Counted from the first letter of the stretch, positions 17,634 through 26,369 are shown. The stretch: DNA of 39,678 nucleotides from Effusibacillus pohliae DSM 22757 (GCF_000376225.1 NZ_AQXL01000106.1:1-39678), one strand, 5' to 3'. Notes: generated by a model not told the origin, from the letters alone. Numbers and translations: made by a program.

Positions 17634-17791
17634 GTAAACCATCCTTTCACAAATCGAAATCTACTCATGCAAAGATCTGCCTACTGACGGCAAGCCGCGA
17701 AAATAAACTGGTTCGGAAACAGTATGTATGAACTGGTTGAATGACGCATTTTCCGCCCTGTCGTTCTGATTCATCAGTCCCAAAGTAAAGA

Positions 17792-17812
17792 CCCTACTTT
17801 CACCAAGTAGGG
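17792..17812 (-). terminator. Hairpin downstream of gerE
   Basis: CCCTACTT (17792-17799) pairs with AAGTAGGG (17805-17812) over a 5-base loop; the minus strand continues TCTTTACTTT. It is a likely weak terminator separating gerE from murI. Confidence 0.6.
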
Positions 17813-17830
17813 CACACCAGGTAAAAATGT

Positions 17831-18058
17831 TTAAATCTGTATTTCCCCGAGCCGAACCAATTCCACAACGGCTTGCGACCGCCCTTTCACATTCAGTTTT
17901 TTCATCACGTTGCTGATGTGGTTGCGGACGGTCTTTTCGCTTATAAAGAGGATTTCTGCAATTTCTTTGGTCGTCTTGTCTTGAACCAGCAACTCGAACA
18001 CTTCGCGTTCTCGATTGGTCAGAAGAGATTTGCCGCGCACGTCCTTACCCGCAGTCAC
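17831..18058 (-). CDS. gerE: Spore coat gene regulator GerE (LuxR-type HTH)
   Basis: A 75-residue protein made only of a LuxR/FixJ-type helix-turn-helix: LTNREREVFELLVQDKTTKEIAEILFISEKTVRNHISNVMKKL and a C-terminal dimerisation helix. It is nearly identical in layout to Bacillus GerE, the last mother-cell regulator, which activates or represses coat genes together with sigma-K. The start is GTG 18058, with GGAGGG about ten bases upstream. A sigma-K-like promoter lies about 60 bases upstream, which fits the known control of gerE. Confidence 0.95.
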   Translation of the reverse strand: MTAGKDVRGKSLLTNREREVFELLVQDKTTKEIAEILFISEKTVRNHISNVMKKLNVKGRSQAVVELVRLGEIQI

Positions 18059-18117
18059 TTTCCTTGATCCCTCCTTGCTCGGGCGATAATTGACAAGGTC
18101 AAGGGATACAGTCAGAT

Positions 18118-18145
18118 TATACTATGACCGCGGGGGGACGATGGT
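18118..18145 (-). promoter_or_regulatory. Sigma-K-type promoter of gerE
   Basis: On the minus strand CATAGTATA (18126-18118) matches the sigma-K -10 CATANNNTA exactly, and AC (18145-18144, in GCACC) lies 17 bases upstream as the short -35. The distance to the GTG start (about 60 bases) is reasonable. Bacillus gerE is sigma-K dependent, so sequence and known biology agree. Confidence 0.7.
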
Positions 18146-18216
18146 GCAGTCAGGCAATCAGGAATTTTGCCTCGACCAGGCCCATTTCTGAACGAAGAAT
18201 GGTAACATCAGAACGG

Positions 18217-18257
18217 GCATCCCGTACCACATTGCATTGTGATACGGGATGCTTTTT
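18217..18257. terminator. Inverted repeat between sdhB and gerE
   Basis: GCATCCCGTA (18217-18226) pairs with TACGGGATGC (18243-18252), extended by CCACA/TGTG; TTTTT follows on the plus strand. It lies beyond the sdhB stop and is the likely end of the sdhCAB transcript, although the T-run is on the opposite strand. Confidence 0.55.
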
Positions 18258-18320
18258 CGTCTTTCTCAGGAATTGACTCGCTAAGGCCCCTCCGGGCCAG
18301 CTCCTCCGTCCAACGAACCG

Positions 18321-19073
18321 TTATTTCCGCAGCCAACTGGTCAGCGCATAGCGGTTGACCGCTGCGTTCATGGCGGCGATCGAGGTGGTCAGCGGGATGC
18401 CTTTCGGACAAACCTGCACGCAGTTTTGCGAGTTGCCGCACTCATGAATCCCGCCTTCGTCCATCAGCGCTTCCAGCCGCTCATGCGCGTGCATCGCGCC
18501 GGTCGGATGGCTGTTGAACAGGCGGACTTGCGAAATCGCAAACGGTCCGATAAAGCTGGTTTTTTCGTTGACGTTCGGACACGCTTCAACGCAGGCACCG
18601 CAGGTGAAGCATTTCGACAGTTCGTATGCCCATTGCCGATCCCGCTCCGGCATCCGGGGACCTGGTCCGAGATCGTACGTCCCGTCGATCGGAATCCACG
18701 CTTTCACCCGTTTCAACGCTTCAAACATACGCGAACGGTCGACCACGAGGTCGCGAATCACCGGAAACGTGCGGGCCGGTTTCAGGCGGATCGGCTGCTC
18801 CAGCTTGTCAACCAGCGCCGTGCAGGCTTGCCGAGGCTTGCCGTTGATCACCATCATGCAAGCGCCGCAGACCTCTTCCAGGCAGTTGGACTCCCACGCC
18901 ACCGGCGCCACTTTTTCGCCTTTCGCGTTGACCGGATTGCGCTGGATTTCCATCAGGGCGGCGATCACATTCATGCCAGGTCGGAACGGAACTTTGAACT
19001 CTTCCGTGTATGGTTTGCTGTTCGCATCGTCCTGCCGCTCGATGATCAGGTGAATCATTTTCTGCTGGCTCAT
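18321..19073 (-). CDS. sdhB: Succinate dehydrogenase iron-sulfur subunit
   Basis: This is the electron-transfer subunit of complex II, linking the FAD in SdhA to menaquinone. The N-terminal ferredoxin domain has the [2Fe-2S] cysteines in CLEEVCGACMMVINGKPRQAC. The C-terminal domain has CFTCGACVEACP and NCVQVCPKG for the [4Fe-4S] and [3Fe-4S] clusters. The length of 250 residues is normal. The ATG overlaps the sdhA stop by 4 bases and follows AAGGAGG. It is the last gene of sdhCAB. Confidence 0.96.
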   Translation of the reverse strand: MSQQKMIHLIIERQDDANSKPYTEEFKVPFRPGMNVIAALMEIQRNPVNAKGEKVAPVAWESNCLEEVCGACMMVINGKPRQACTALVDKLEQPIRLKPARTFPVIRDLVVDRSRMFEALKRVKAWIPIDGTYDLGPGPRMPERDRQWAYELSKCFTCGACVEACPNVNEKTSFIGPFAISQVRLFNSHPTGAMHAHERLEALMDEGGIHECGNSQNCVQVCPKGIPLTTSIAAMNAAVNRYALTSWLRK

Positions 19074-20827
19074 GATTTCGTCGCCTCCTTATCCACACTG
19101 TAGTTGCGTGGACGCGGCTTGATGAGAGACGTGTCGACCTCTTCGTATTCGAAAACCGGTCCCTCCGGCGTAAACTTCGCCTTGGTCGTCTTCAGCCAGT
19201 TTTCGTCATCCCGATTCGGGAACTCCGGCTTGTAGTGAGCGCCGCGCGATTCGTTGCGGTTGAGCGCGCCAAGCGTGATCACACGGGCCAGTTGCAGCAT
19301 GTTCCACAGCTGCCGCGTGAACGGCGCCATCATATTTTCCCAGCGGGATTTGTCCGCCATGCCGATCCGTTTCCAGCGCTCCATCAGTTCCTGAATCTTT
19401 TCGTCCGTTTTCTGCAAGCGGTCGTTGTACCGCACGACGGTCACGTTGTCGGTCATCCACTGGCCGAGTTCGCGGTGCAACTGGTAGGGGTTTTCGTTCC
19501 CTTCCATCTTGAGGATGTCCTCGTATTGCTGCTCCCGCTTTTTCCGTTCCGTTTCAAAATAATGCTGGGCAACGTCTCCGGACGCTTTCTTCAACCCCTT
19601 GATGTATTCCACAGCTTTCGGGCCCGCCACCATTCCGCCGTAAATCGAAGACAGCAGCGAGTTGGCGCCCAAACGGTTTGCACCGTGCATCGAATAATCG
19701 CACTCGCCCGCGGCAAACAGACCTTTGATATTGGTGTGCTGATCGTAGTCGACCCAGAGCCCGCCCATCGAGTAGTGAACAGCTGGGAAAATCCGCATCG
19801 GCACTTTACGCGGGTCGTCGCCGACGAATTTTTCATAGATCTCCAAAATCCCGCCCAGCTTGACGTTGAGCACCTCTTTCGGGATGTGGGACACGTCAAG
19901 GTACACCATATTTTCCCCGTTGATGCCGAGTCCCAAATCGACGCAGACGTGGAAAATTTCGCGAGTCGCAATGTCACGCGGCACCAGGTTTCCGTAAGCG
20001 GGATATTTTTCTTCCAGGAAGTACCACGGTTTGCCGTCCTTGTACGTCCATACCCGGCCCCCCTCGCCGCGGGCCGATTCTGACATCAACCGCAGCTTGT
20101 CGTCGCCCGGAATGGCTGTCGGGTGAATCTGGATAAATTCGCCGTTCGCATAGTAAGCGCCCTGCTGGTAAACGGCAGAAGCAGCCGTACCGGTGTTGAT
20201 AATCGAGTTGGTGGAGCGGCCGAAAATCAGGCCAGGTCCGCCGGTGGCCAAAATCACCGCATCGCCGACGAAGCTGTGAACTTCCATCGACCGTAAGTCC
20301 TGTGCCACGATGCCGCGGCACGTGCCTTCGTCATCCTGGACGATCGAGAGGAACTCCCAGCCCTCGTACTTTTGTACCAAACCGGCCGCTTCAAACCGAC
20401 GCACCTGTTCATCGAGCGCGTACAAAATTTGCTGACCGGTCGTCGCACCCGCAAATGCGGTCCGGTGGTGCTTGGTTCCGCCAAACCGGCGAAAATCGAG
20501 CAGCCCTTCCGGCGTCCGGTTGAACATGACGCCCATCCGGTCAAGCAGATGGATGATGCCGGGCGCTGCTTCACACATTGCCAACACAGGCGGCTGGTTC
20601 GCCAAGAAGTCACCGCCGTAAATCGTATCGTCAAAATGCTCCCACGGAGAGTCGCCTTCCCCTTTCGTGTTCACCGCTCCGTTAATGCCGCCCTGCGCGC
20701 AGGCGGAGTGAGAGCGCTTTACGGGAACCAGCGAAAACAGATCGACGGGAACGCCCGCTTCCGCAATTTTGATCGTGGCCATCAAACCGGCCAGTCCGCC
20801 ACCGACAACAATAATCCGTTGACTCAT
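19070..20827 (-). CDS. sdhA: Succinate dehydrogenase flavoprotein subunit
   Basis: A 585-residue catalytic subunit that oxidises succinate to fumarate in the TCA cycle. The N-terminal dinucleotide fold IVVGGGLAGL, the FAD-attachment region SHSACAQGGINGAVN, a substrate region with HPTAIPG and ESARGEGG, and the C-terminal NRNESRGAHYKPEFPNRDD active-site region are all present. The ATG follows GAGGGAGGG. It is transcribed between sdhC and sdhB and shows the Bacillus-type sequence rather than the proteobacterial one. Confidence 0.96.
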   Translation of the reverse strand: MSQRIIVVGGGLAGLMATIKIAEAGVPVDLFSLVPVKRSHSACAQGGINGAVNTKGEGDSPWEHFDDTIYGGDFLANQPPVLAMCEAAPGIIHLLDRMGVMFNRTPEGLLDFRRFGGTKHHRTAFAGATTGQQILYALDEQVRRFEAAGLVQKYEGWEFLSIVQDDEGTCRGIVAQDLRSMEVHSFVGDAVILATGGPGLIFGRSTNSIINTGTAASAVYQQGAYYANGEFIQIHPTAIPGDDKLRLMSESARGEGGRVWTYKDGKPWYFLEEKYPAYGNLVPRDIATREIFHVCVDLGLGINGENMVYLDVSHIPKEVLNVKLGGILEIYEKFVGDDPRKVPMRIFPAVHYSMGGLWVDYDQHTNIKGLFAAGECDYSMHGANRLGANSLLSSIYGGMVAGPKAVEYIKGLKKASGDVAQHYFETERKKREQQYEDILKMEGNENPYQLHRELGQWMTDNVTVVRYNDRLQKTDEKIQELMERWKRIGMADKSRWENMMAPFTRQLWNMLQLARVITLGALNRNESRGAHYKPEFPNRDDENWLKTTKAKFTPEGPVFEYEEVDTSLIKPRPRNYSVDKEATKS

Positions 20828-20843
20828 CGTTCAGTCCCTCCCT

Positions 20844-21455
20844 CTATACCCCAGCAGACTTAAAGGCCACAAGGGAGCTTACACCCAAGAATGAAATGAC
20901 GATCCAAATGCCGCCCATTACATAAGCGGACAAGCGCTGCGAACGAGGACCCACTGTCACTCCCCAATGGATCAAGAAGCCCCACAGACCGTTTGCAAAA
21001 TGGAAAGCAGCCGCGACCACGCCGATGATCATGAACCAGAAGGCAAACGGACTGGATACAAGATGTGCGACCATGTCAAAACTGGGCGCATTGCCGCTGA
21101 ACCGGGTTGTCCACAAATGGTACACCACAAAAATGAATGTGATGACCCCCGTAATCCTCTGCCAGACAAACATCTGGTTGCGAAACCAGGAATACTGCCC
21201 GCTGTTGTAGCCGGCGGTAAACGCGATATACATGCCGTAGACGCCATGGTACAAAAGCGGCAGGAAAATAAACAGAAACTCAATCACCGTCAAAAACGGC
21301 AATTCGCGAATCCCGGCCACCGCTTGGTCATAAACGGCCGATCCGTTCGTCGCTTTCGCGTTCGTAAACAAATGAAACACCAGGAACAGGCCGACAGGCA
21401 AAACTCCCGTCAACGAATGCAGACGCCGAAACCAAAAATCTTTTTGCTGTGACAC
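20844..21455 (-). CDS. sdhC: Succinate dehydrogenase cytochrome b558 subunit
   Basis: This is the membrane anchor of complex II, about 203 residues with five hydrophobic helices and histidines suited to two haem b groups (for example in LFLVFHLF, YHGVYGMYIA, VVYHLW and AAFHFANGLWGFLIHWG). It passes electrons to menaquinone. The GTG at 21455 (VSQQKDFWFRRLHSLTG) is the chosen start: GGGAGG lies ten bases upstream and the family begins with an (F/Y)xFRRLHS motif. The longer reading to 21494 is unlikely. It is the first gene of sdhCAB. Confidence 0.93.
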   Translation of the reverse strand: MSQQKDFWFRRLHSLTGVLPVGLFLVFHLFTNAKATNGSAVYDQAVAGIRELPFLTVIEFLFIFLPLLYHGVYGMYIAFTAGYNSGQYSWFRNQMFVWQRITGVITFIFVVYHLWTTRFSGNAPSFDMVAHLVSSPFAFWFMIIGVVAAAFHFANGLWGFLIHWGVTVGPRSQRLSAYVMGGIWIVISFLGVSSLVAFKSAGV

Positions 21456-21605
21456 TGAGTCTGGTCCTCCCTTCCAGAATCGCCGCACGGGCAAAGTCGA
21501 TTGGGCATGCGCTTTCTTTCACATGCCAGGTTTGGTTTTCTTTCTTTTTGCTCGGTGTGCGCCCCCTTTATGTAAAAAAAGGATCAAACCGACTACGAAA
21601 AGAAG

Positions 21606-21628
21606 GGTAACCGTTTTGCCCGGTTACC
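21606..21628 (-). terminator. Hairpin between hom and sdhC
   Basis: GGTAACCG (21606-21613) pairs with CGGTTACC (21621-21628) over a 7-base loop; the minus strand continues CTTCTTTTC. It lies upstream of the hom stop on the sdh side, so it more likely lies in the sdhC leader or marks the end of an incoming transcript. Its role is uncertain. Confidence 0.45.
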
Positions 21629-21709
21629 GCTTTCCTTTCGCATTCCACCAAAATTTTTGCACTAATTTCCGACTGTGTCAAGAATGTTACAAGGTTTTTT
21701 TCAGCAACA

Positions 21710-23095
21710 TCAGACCGTTTGCGACACCAATTCCCCGGTTTGCTTGGCGGATCGGGACGGGCCGGACGCCGCCGCCACCTGATTACCGGAAGCGGTTTCC
21801 TCCACGCACGCGATCACCAGCGGCGGTTCCGCCAACAGATTGGCCGGCAATTGCCGCAGGCAAGCAGCGAGTGCCCTGCCGGACAGTCCGCCGACCAGCA
21901 ACCCGCAAACGGTTCGATCACCGGTCGCTGCTCGTGCTTCCTGCAGGATCGCGCCGCCTTGCCCGATCAGCAGTTGGGCGATTTTTTGTTCCGCTTCCGC
22001 CACCACTGATTGCGGAACGCGGATGCGAACGAAATGGTATTGACAACCGTCGTCCGCTTCGCATCGCTGGACGGGGACGTCCCATTTGCAAGAGCGAAGC
22101 ACACGCCCGGGCTGTCGCAACAAAGCGGTGAGATCTTCCAGCACAGCGCTGGCCGTCGGATATTCGCCCGCCCCTTTGCCGATGAAAGTCAGGTCCCCGA
22201 CCACATCGCTCGAAATGGTAACCGCGTTGAACACATCGTTCACGCGGGCGAGCGGATGGGTGAACGGCAACAACCGGGGGCCGACAGACAGTTCGACGCC
22301 CCGTTCCGTTTTGCGGGAACGGCCGATCAGCTTGATCGTGTATCCGAACTCGCGCGCCCACCGCAAATCCAACGGTTGGATGCGGGTGATTCCCTCGCGG
22401 GGAATTTCATCCACAGAAACATGCACATCATACGCCAGGTTGGTGAGGATCGCCAGCTTGTAGGCAGCGTCATATCCTTCCACATCGCTCGTCGGATCGG
22501 CTTCCGCATAGCCGAGTTCCTGCGCTTGCGCCAACACTTCAGCAAACGAGCGGCCCGTCTGCTCCATCTGCGTCAGGATGTAATTGGTCGTCCCGTTCAA
22601 AATCCCGCACACCTCATGCACCTGATTGGCGGTCAGATAGCCCTGCAGGAAGCGGATCACAGGGATACCGCCGGCCACGCTCGCCTCAAACAGCAACTGT
22701 ACGCCAGACTCTTCCGCCACCCGCAACAATTCGCTGCCGTGTTTGGCCAACAGTTCCTTGTTTGCCGTAATCACATGTTTGCCGGAACGCAGTGCTTCCA
22801 ACAGAATGGTCCGGGCCGGTTCAACACCGCCCATCACCTCGATGACCACCTGGATGTCGGGACATCGCAAAATCGACCCGGGATCGGTCGTGATCCGTAC
22901 GGGATCCACCTGTACGCTCCGTTCTTTTTGCGGATCGCGTACCAAAATGTAGGGTATATCGATGGTACAGCCGGTTCTCTCGGCAATCGATTGACTGTTT
23001 TGTTGCAACGCCTTGACGATTCCGGAACCGACCGTTCCCAGCCCCAACAGGCCGACCTGCACCGTTTTGGTCTGTTTGCCCGGCTTTCCGTTCAT
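21710..23095 (-). CDS. hom: Homoserine dehydrogenase with C-terminal ACT domain
   Basis: Reduces aspartate semialdehyde to homoserine, the branch point to threonine and methionine. The NAD(P)-binding fold is GLLGLGTVGSGIV, followed by the catalytic region with NGTTNYILTQM and GYAEADPTSDVEGYDAAYKLAIL, and a C-terminal ACT-type regulatory domain (HFVRIRVPQSVVAEAEQKIAQ). The start ATG 23095 follows GGAGGAGGAACCAA and overlaps the metX stop (ATGA), giving 461 residues; the longer reading to 23134 would lie inside metX. Co-transcription with metX places it under SAM control. Confidence 0.95.
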   Translation of the reverse strand: MNGKPGKQTKTVQVGLLGLGTVGSGIVKALQQNSQSIAERTGCTIDIPYILVRDPQKERSVQVDPVRITTDPGSILRCPDIQVVIEVMGGVEPARTILLEALRSGKHVITANKELLAKHGSELLRVAEESGVQLLFEASVAGGIPVIRFLQGYLTANQVHEVCGILNGTTNYILTQMEQTGRSFAEVLAQAQELGYAEADPTSDVEGYDAAYKLAILTNLAYDVHVSVDEIPREGITRIQPLDLRWAREFGYTIKLIGRSRKTERGVELSVGPRLLPFTHPLARVNDVFNAVTISSDVVGDLTFIGKGAGEYPTASAVLEDLTALLRQPGRVLRSCKWDVPVQRCEADDGCQYHFVRIRVPQSVVAEAEQKIAQLLIGQGGAILQEARAATGDRTVCGLLVGGLSGRALAACLRQLPANLLAEPPLVIACVEETASGNQVAAASGPSRSAKQTGELVSQTV

Positions 23096-24198
23096 TTGGT
23101 TCCTCCTCCACTCTCCAAAAACTCGCCGATCCATTCGTTCATGATTTCGAATTCGATCAAAAATGCATCATGTCCGTGCACAGTGTGCATCTCCCGGTAC
23201 ACGACCGATTTGCCTTGCGACCGCAAATATTCAGCCGTATCGGACAATTCGCGAGCCGGAAACAGAAAATCGGAGTCGATCCCGATCATCAGCGACCGCC
23301 CCGCAATCTGCTGCAAGACGTTCCCGTACTCGCCGCGCCCGCTCGACACGTCGTGCAGGTCCATCGCTTTCAGCAGATACAGATAGGAATTGGCGTCAAA
23401 CCGCTGCACCAGTTTGCTGCCGTGATAACTTAAATATTTTTCCACCTGGAACTCCGATTCGATCGCGAACGGATCGTCGGTCGGCACCATCGAACGGCCA
23501 AACCGCTCCTCGTATAAATCAAAACTGCGGTAGGTGATCATGCCGAGCCGACGTGCCAGGTTGAGTCCTTTCACCGGAAACGTGCGGCCGTAATAATCGC
23601 CGTTACACCAGTCCGGGTCGTTGTAGATCGCCTGCCGCATCACATTGTTAAACGCGATGCCCATCGCGGAAAAGCGGCCGCATGTGGCAACCGGCACAAA
23701 CGTTTCCACCATTTCCGGGTAGGAGACCGCCCATTCGAACACCTGCATACCCCCCATCGAGCCGCCGATTACCGAATACAGCCGCTCGATTCCGAAGCTT
23801 CTGACAAGGTGGTATTGCGCTTGCACCATATCGCGGATGGTGACAGTCGGGAATCGCAATCCGTACGGCCGCCCGTCCGCCGGGTGGATCGAGGCGGGGC
23901 CGGTCGATCCGGAACAGCCACCCAGCACATTGGAACAGATGATAAAATACCGGTTGGTGTCGAGCGCCTTGCCCGGCCCGATCAGTCCGTCCCACCAGCC
24001 GGGCTGTTCAGCCGTGCCGCCTGCATGCGAATCGCCTGTCAGTGCGTGGCACACCAAAATCGCGTTCGTTTTTTGCGCATTTAACGTCCCGAACGTTTCA
24101 TACACCAGCACCGCTCCCGACAAACACTGTCCGCTTTGCAGCACCAGATCCGGCAGCCTGTATTCGCGCCGGATGACCTCCTCAATCCGCACCGCCAT
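23092..24198 (-). CDS. metX: Homoserine O-acetyltransferase (MetX)
   Basis: An alpha/beta-hydrolase-fold acyltransferase that activates homoserine for methionine synthesis. The nucleophile Ser147 sits in IGGSMGGMQ. The Asp lies in the GIDSDFLFP region and the His in HTVHGHDAFLIE. The 368 residues match the family; the ATG at 24198 follows GGGGTGATCGC and starts MAVRIEEVIRREY. The longer frame to 24273 lacks support. Acetyl rather than succinyl donor is inferred from overall similarity to Gram-positive MetX; these two specificities cannot be fully separated by eye. It is preceded by a SAM-I riboswitch and overlaps hom. Confidence 0.93.
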   Translation of the reverse strand: MAVRIEEVIRREYRLPDLVLQSGQCLSGAVLVYETFGTLNAQKTNAILVCHALTGDSHAGGTAEQPGWWDGLIGPGKALDTNRYFIICSNVLGGCSGSTGPASIHPADGRPYGLRFPTVTIRDMVQAQYHLVRSFGIERLYSVIGGSMGGMQVFEWAVSYPEMVETFVPVATCGRFSAMGIAFNNVMRQAIYNDPDWCNGDYYGRTFPVKGLNLARRLGMITYRSFDLYEERFGRSMVPTDDPFAIESEFQVEKYLSYHGSKLVQRFDANSYLYLLKAMDLHDVSSGRGEYGNVLQQIAGRSLMIGIDSDFLFPARELSDTAEYLRSQGKSVVYREMHTVHGHDAFLIEFEIMNEWIGEFLESGGGTK

Positions 24199-24360
24199 GC
24201 GATCACCCCACACCACAGAATCCACGAAAACGCCATCCAGATTCCTGCCCGCTGCGGGCTTTGGTCGCAACAAAACCCGCTCCGAAAGTCAACCCGCACG
24301 GACAAAGCTAGACCCGGCGCCTAAGCGCCGCAGCGAGACGTGCCCTTTGGGTGCAAATGG

Positions 24361-24383
24361 AAAACCCCCTCGACAAGAGGGGG
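24361..24383 (-). terminator. Intrinsic terminator of the metX SAM riboswitch
   Basis: CCCCCTC (24365-24371) pairs with GAGGGGG (24377-24383); TTTTCC follows on the minus strand. It lies directly after the aptamer and should form when SAM is bound. Confidence 0.85.
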
Positions 24384-24402
24384 TCGCATATCCGATCGCC
24401 GC

Positions 24403-24525
24403 CTCTTATCTTTCAGAATCAAACGATTCTGCAGGAATTGGCACCAAGAATCCAATCTCCCTACTGATCGGACTCCGGTTGCCGGGCTTCATTGGGCCAG
24501 TCCCTCCGCCACTCTGGATAAGAGT
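24403..24525 (-). promoter_or_regulatory. SAM-I (S-box) riboswitch upstream of metX-hom
   Basis: The minus strand carries the S-box signatures in order: CTTATC...AGAG, GGCGGAGGGACTGGCCC, GAAGCCCGGCAACC, GGTGCCAATTCC and the closing GAAAGATAAGAG that pairs with the 5' strand to form P1. A terminator follows at 24383-24361. Binding of S-adenosylmethionine should stop transcription into metX-hom. Confidence 0.96.
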
Positions 24526-24557
24526 TCAAAACACGTATTCAGCTTTGCTATGGAACG

Positions 24558-24586
24558 AGTGTATCACGGGCATGTAGAATCGTCAA
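24558..24586 (-). promoter_or_regulatory. Vegetative promoter of the metX riboswitch transcript
   Basis: On the minus strand TTGACG (24586-24581) and TACACT (24563-24558) are separated by 17 bases, a good sigma-A match, about 30 bases upstream of the riboswitch. Confidence 0.75.
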
Positions 24587-24689
24587 GAGCAGCAAGCACA
24601 AGTGTGTAAGCGCAAGCGCATCCAGACGTATCCGTCAGCGCCAGCCGACGATTCCACTCCGAAGGCGGCGTACCTGCAAACGGCGGCCG

Positions 24690-25928
24690 TCACTTCGCCA
24701 CTGTGGCCGCTTCAACCGCATCAAGGCCAAACGAGGTATGCAGCACCTGAACCGCTTTCTCCACATCGGCCGCGTCGATCACGCAGGAGACTTTGATTTC
24801 CGACGTGCTGACCATCTTGATGTACATGCCATTTTCCGTCAACGCCTGGAACATTTGGGCAGCCACCCCCGGATTGCTGATCATGCCCGCTCCGACGATC
24901 GACACCTTCGCCAGGTCTTCTTCGCACACAATCTCTTTTGCGCCGAGCCGCGGCTGCAACTGACCGAGCACCTCAATCGTCCGGGTCAGGTCGTCTTTTG
25001 CCACCGTAAACGAAATATCGCTGCAATCGTTGTGGACGATGCTTTGCACAATGATGTCAACGTTGATATTGTCTTGCGCCAGCGTCTGGAATACCACCTT
25101 TAGATTGTCATTCCGGTTGGGTACGCCAACCAGCGCCACCTTCGCGACGTTCAAATCGTGCGCGATGCCGCGCACCACCATACCTTTTTCCATAAGCGCC
25201 TCCTCTTTCACAAGCGTTCCCGGATTTGTTGTAAAGCTGGACCGGACCATCAACGGCACCTGATACTGTTTCGCGTATTCGACTGCCCGCGGATGCAGCA
25301 CGGCAGCCCCCAAATTCGCCAGCTCCAGCATTTCGTCATACGAAATCTCGGGGATCTTGCGGGCAAACTTGACCACCCGCGGATCGGTCGAATACACCCC
25401 TTCCACGTCGGTGTAGATCTCACACAGATCGGCCTTGAGGGCAGCCGCCAACGCGACAGCCGTCGTATCGGAACCGCCCCGCCCCAGCGTTGTGATGTCG
25501 CCATCGTCGGTGATCCCTTGGAAACCGGCTACCACAACCACTTTTCCGGTTTCCAGTTCAGCAAGAATCCGCGACGGGTCAAGGTCGGTGATGCGCGCTT
25601 TGCCATGCACCGCCTCCGTCCGGATACCTGCTTGCCAACCGGTAAACGATACGCTGTCCTGGCCGATATCCTGCAGCGCCATCGCCAGCAACGCGATCGA
25701 GATTTGCTCCCCGGTCGTCAACAGCATATCCATCTCCCGGGCTGGCCGCACCGCGGATACTTTTTGCGCCAGTTCAATCAGATCATCTGTCGTATCCCCC
25801 ATCGCCGAGACGACCACAACACACGAATTGCCTTGCTCCACCGTGTCCGCCACACGCCGGGCCACCCGCTTGATGTGCTCTGGGCTGGCTACCGAACTGC
25901 CGCCAAACTTCTGAACGATTAACGCCAC
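24690..25928 (-). CDS. lysC: Aspartate kinase (LysC type, lysine-regulated)
   Basis: Catalyses the first step from aspartate to lysine, methionine and threonine. The N-terminal kinase domain begins ALIVQKFGGSSVA and includes FQGITDDGDITTLGRGGSDTTAVALA. Two ACT domains follow (around VALVGVPNRNDNLKVVFQ and VSIVGAGMISNPGVAAQMF). GTG 25928 is preferred to GTG 25937 because AGGAG then stands about six bases upstream and the product starts MALIVQKF as in the family; the size is 412 residues. Met codons near the end of the kinase domain (LMEKGMVVRG) could give a separate beta subunit, as in Bacillus. A lysine riboswitch precedes it. Confidence 0.95.
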   Translation of the reverse strand: MALIVQKFGGSSVASPEHIKRVARRVADTVEQGNSCVVVVSAMGDTTDDLIELAQKVSAVRPAREMDMLLTTGEQISIALLAMALQDIGQDSVSFTGWQAGIRTEAVHGKARITDLDPSRILAELETGKVVVVAGFQGITDDGDITTLGRGGSDTTAVALAAALKADLCEIYTDVEGVYSTDPRVVKFARKIPEISYDEMLELANLGAAVLHPRAVEYAKQYQVPLMVRSSFTTNPGTLVKEEALMEKGMVVRGIAHDLNVAKVALVGVPNRNDNLKVVFQTLAQDNINVDIIVQSIVHNDCSDISFTVAKDDLTRTIEVLGQLQPRLGAKEIVCEEDLAKVSIVGAGMISNPGVAAQMFQALTENGMYIKMVSTSEIKVSCVIDAADVEKAVQVLHTSFGLDAVEAATVAK

Positions 25929-25975
25929 ACTCTCCACTCCTTTGTGACTCTTTTCGATTCTCAGGATGTGAAATC

Positions 25976-26022
25976 AAAAAAGCGGCAATAGAAGGCTGAT
26001 CGAGTCACCCGTCTATCGCCGC
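25976..26022 (-). terminator. Intrinsic terminator of the lysine riboswitch
   Basis: GCGGCAATAGA (25982-25992) pairs with TCTATCGCCGC (26012-26022, with one G-U pair); on the minus strand TTTTTTGATTT follows. It lies between the aptamer and lysC. Confidence 0.88.
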
Positions 26023-26044
26023 CTACCAGTCTTAGCCAGCATAA

Positions 26045-26300
26045 CGGTGCCTCCTCTCCGATCGCAACATGCCGACAGGCTTGTTGCTCCCTTTGCAGTA
26101 TCTCAGCGAGATAGTTCTCCACAGAAAGCCAAGGGACGCTTTCTGTGACAGTCCTGCACCTGTTCGATGCAGGCCCAGCCAGACATCCCCGGGTGGATGC
26201 CCGCTTCGGCGAAGACCCCTTTTCCTTTGCTTCCTCGAGTTCCCGTCTCTCGGCAAAGGTACTCATGATCGTTCGCGCCTCTACCTCACCTCTCCTGAGA
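26045..26300 (-). promoter_or_regulatory. Lysine riboswitch (L-box) controlling lysC
   Basis: The minus strand shows the L-box features: GAGGTAGAGGCGCGAAC at the 5' side, ATCATGAGTA, the GGGGTCTTCGCCGAAG region, CTGGCTGGGCCTGCA, GACTGTCACAGAAAG and GGAGAACTATCTCG, ending in GGAGAGGAGGCACCG. It is followed by the terminator above. Lysine binding should stop lysC transcription. The exact ends are approximate. A 101-codon ORF through it is a by-product of the structure. Confidence 0.93.
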
Positions 26301-26325
26301 TGAGGCCCTTATGAAATTTTCGTTC

Positions 26326-26354
26326 ATTATATCATCCTTAACGGGAAAGGTCCA
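26326..26354 (-). promoter_or_regulatory. Probable lysC promoter
   Basis: A perfect TATAAT (26331-26326) lies on the minus strand with TGGACC (26354-26349) 17 bases upstream as a partial -35 match. It is about 25 bases before the riboswitch. Confidence 0.6.
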
Positions 26355-26369
26355 GAGTTTTTGTAAAAA

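Noticed and set aside
25961..26266. A 101-codon minus-strand ORF (MSTFAERRELEE...)
   Set aside because: It runs through the lysine riboswitch and its terminator; the sequence is explained by the RNA structure.
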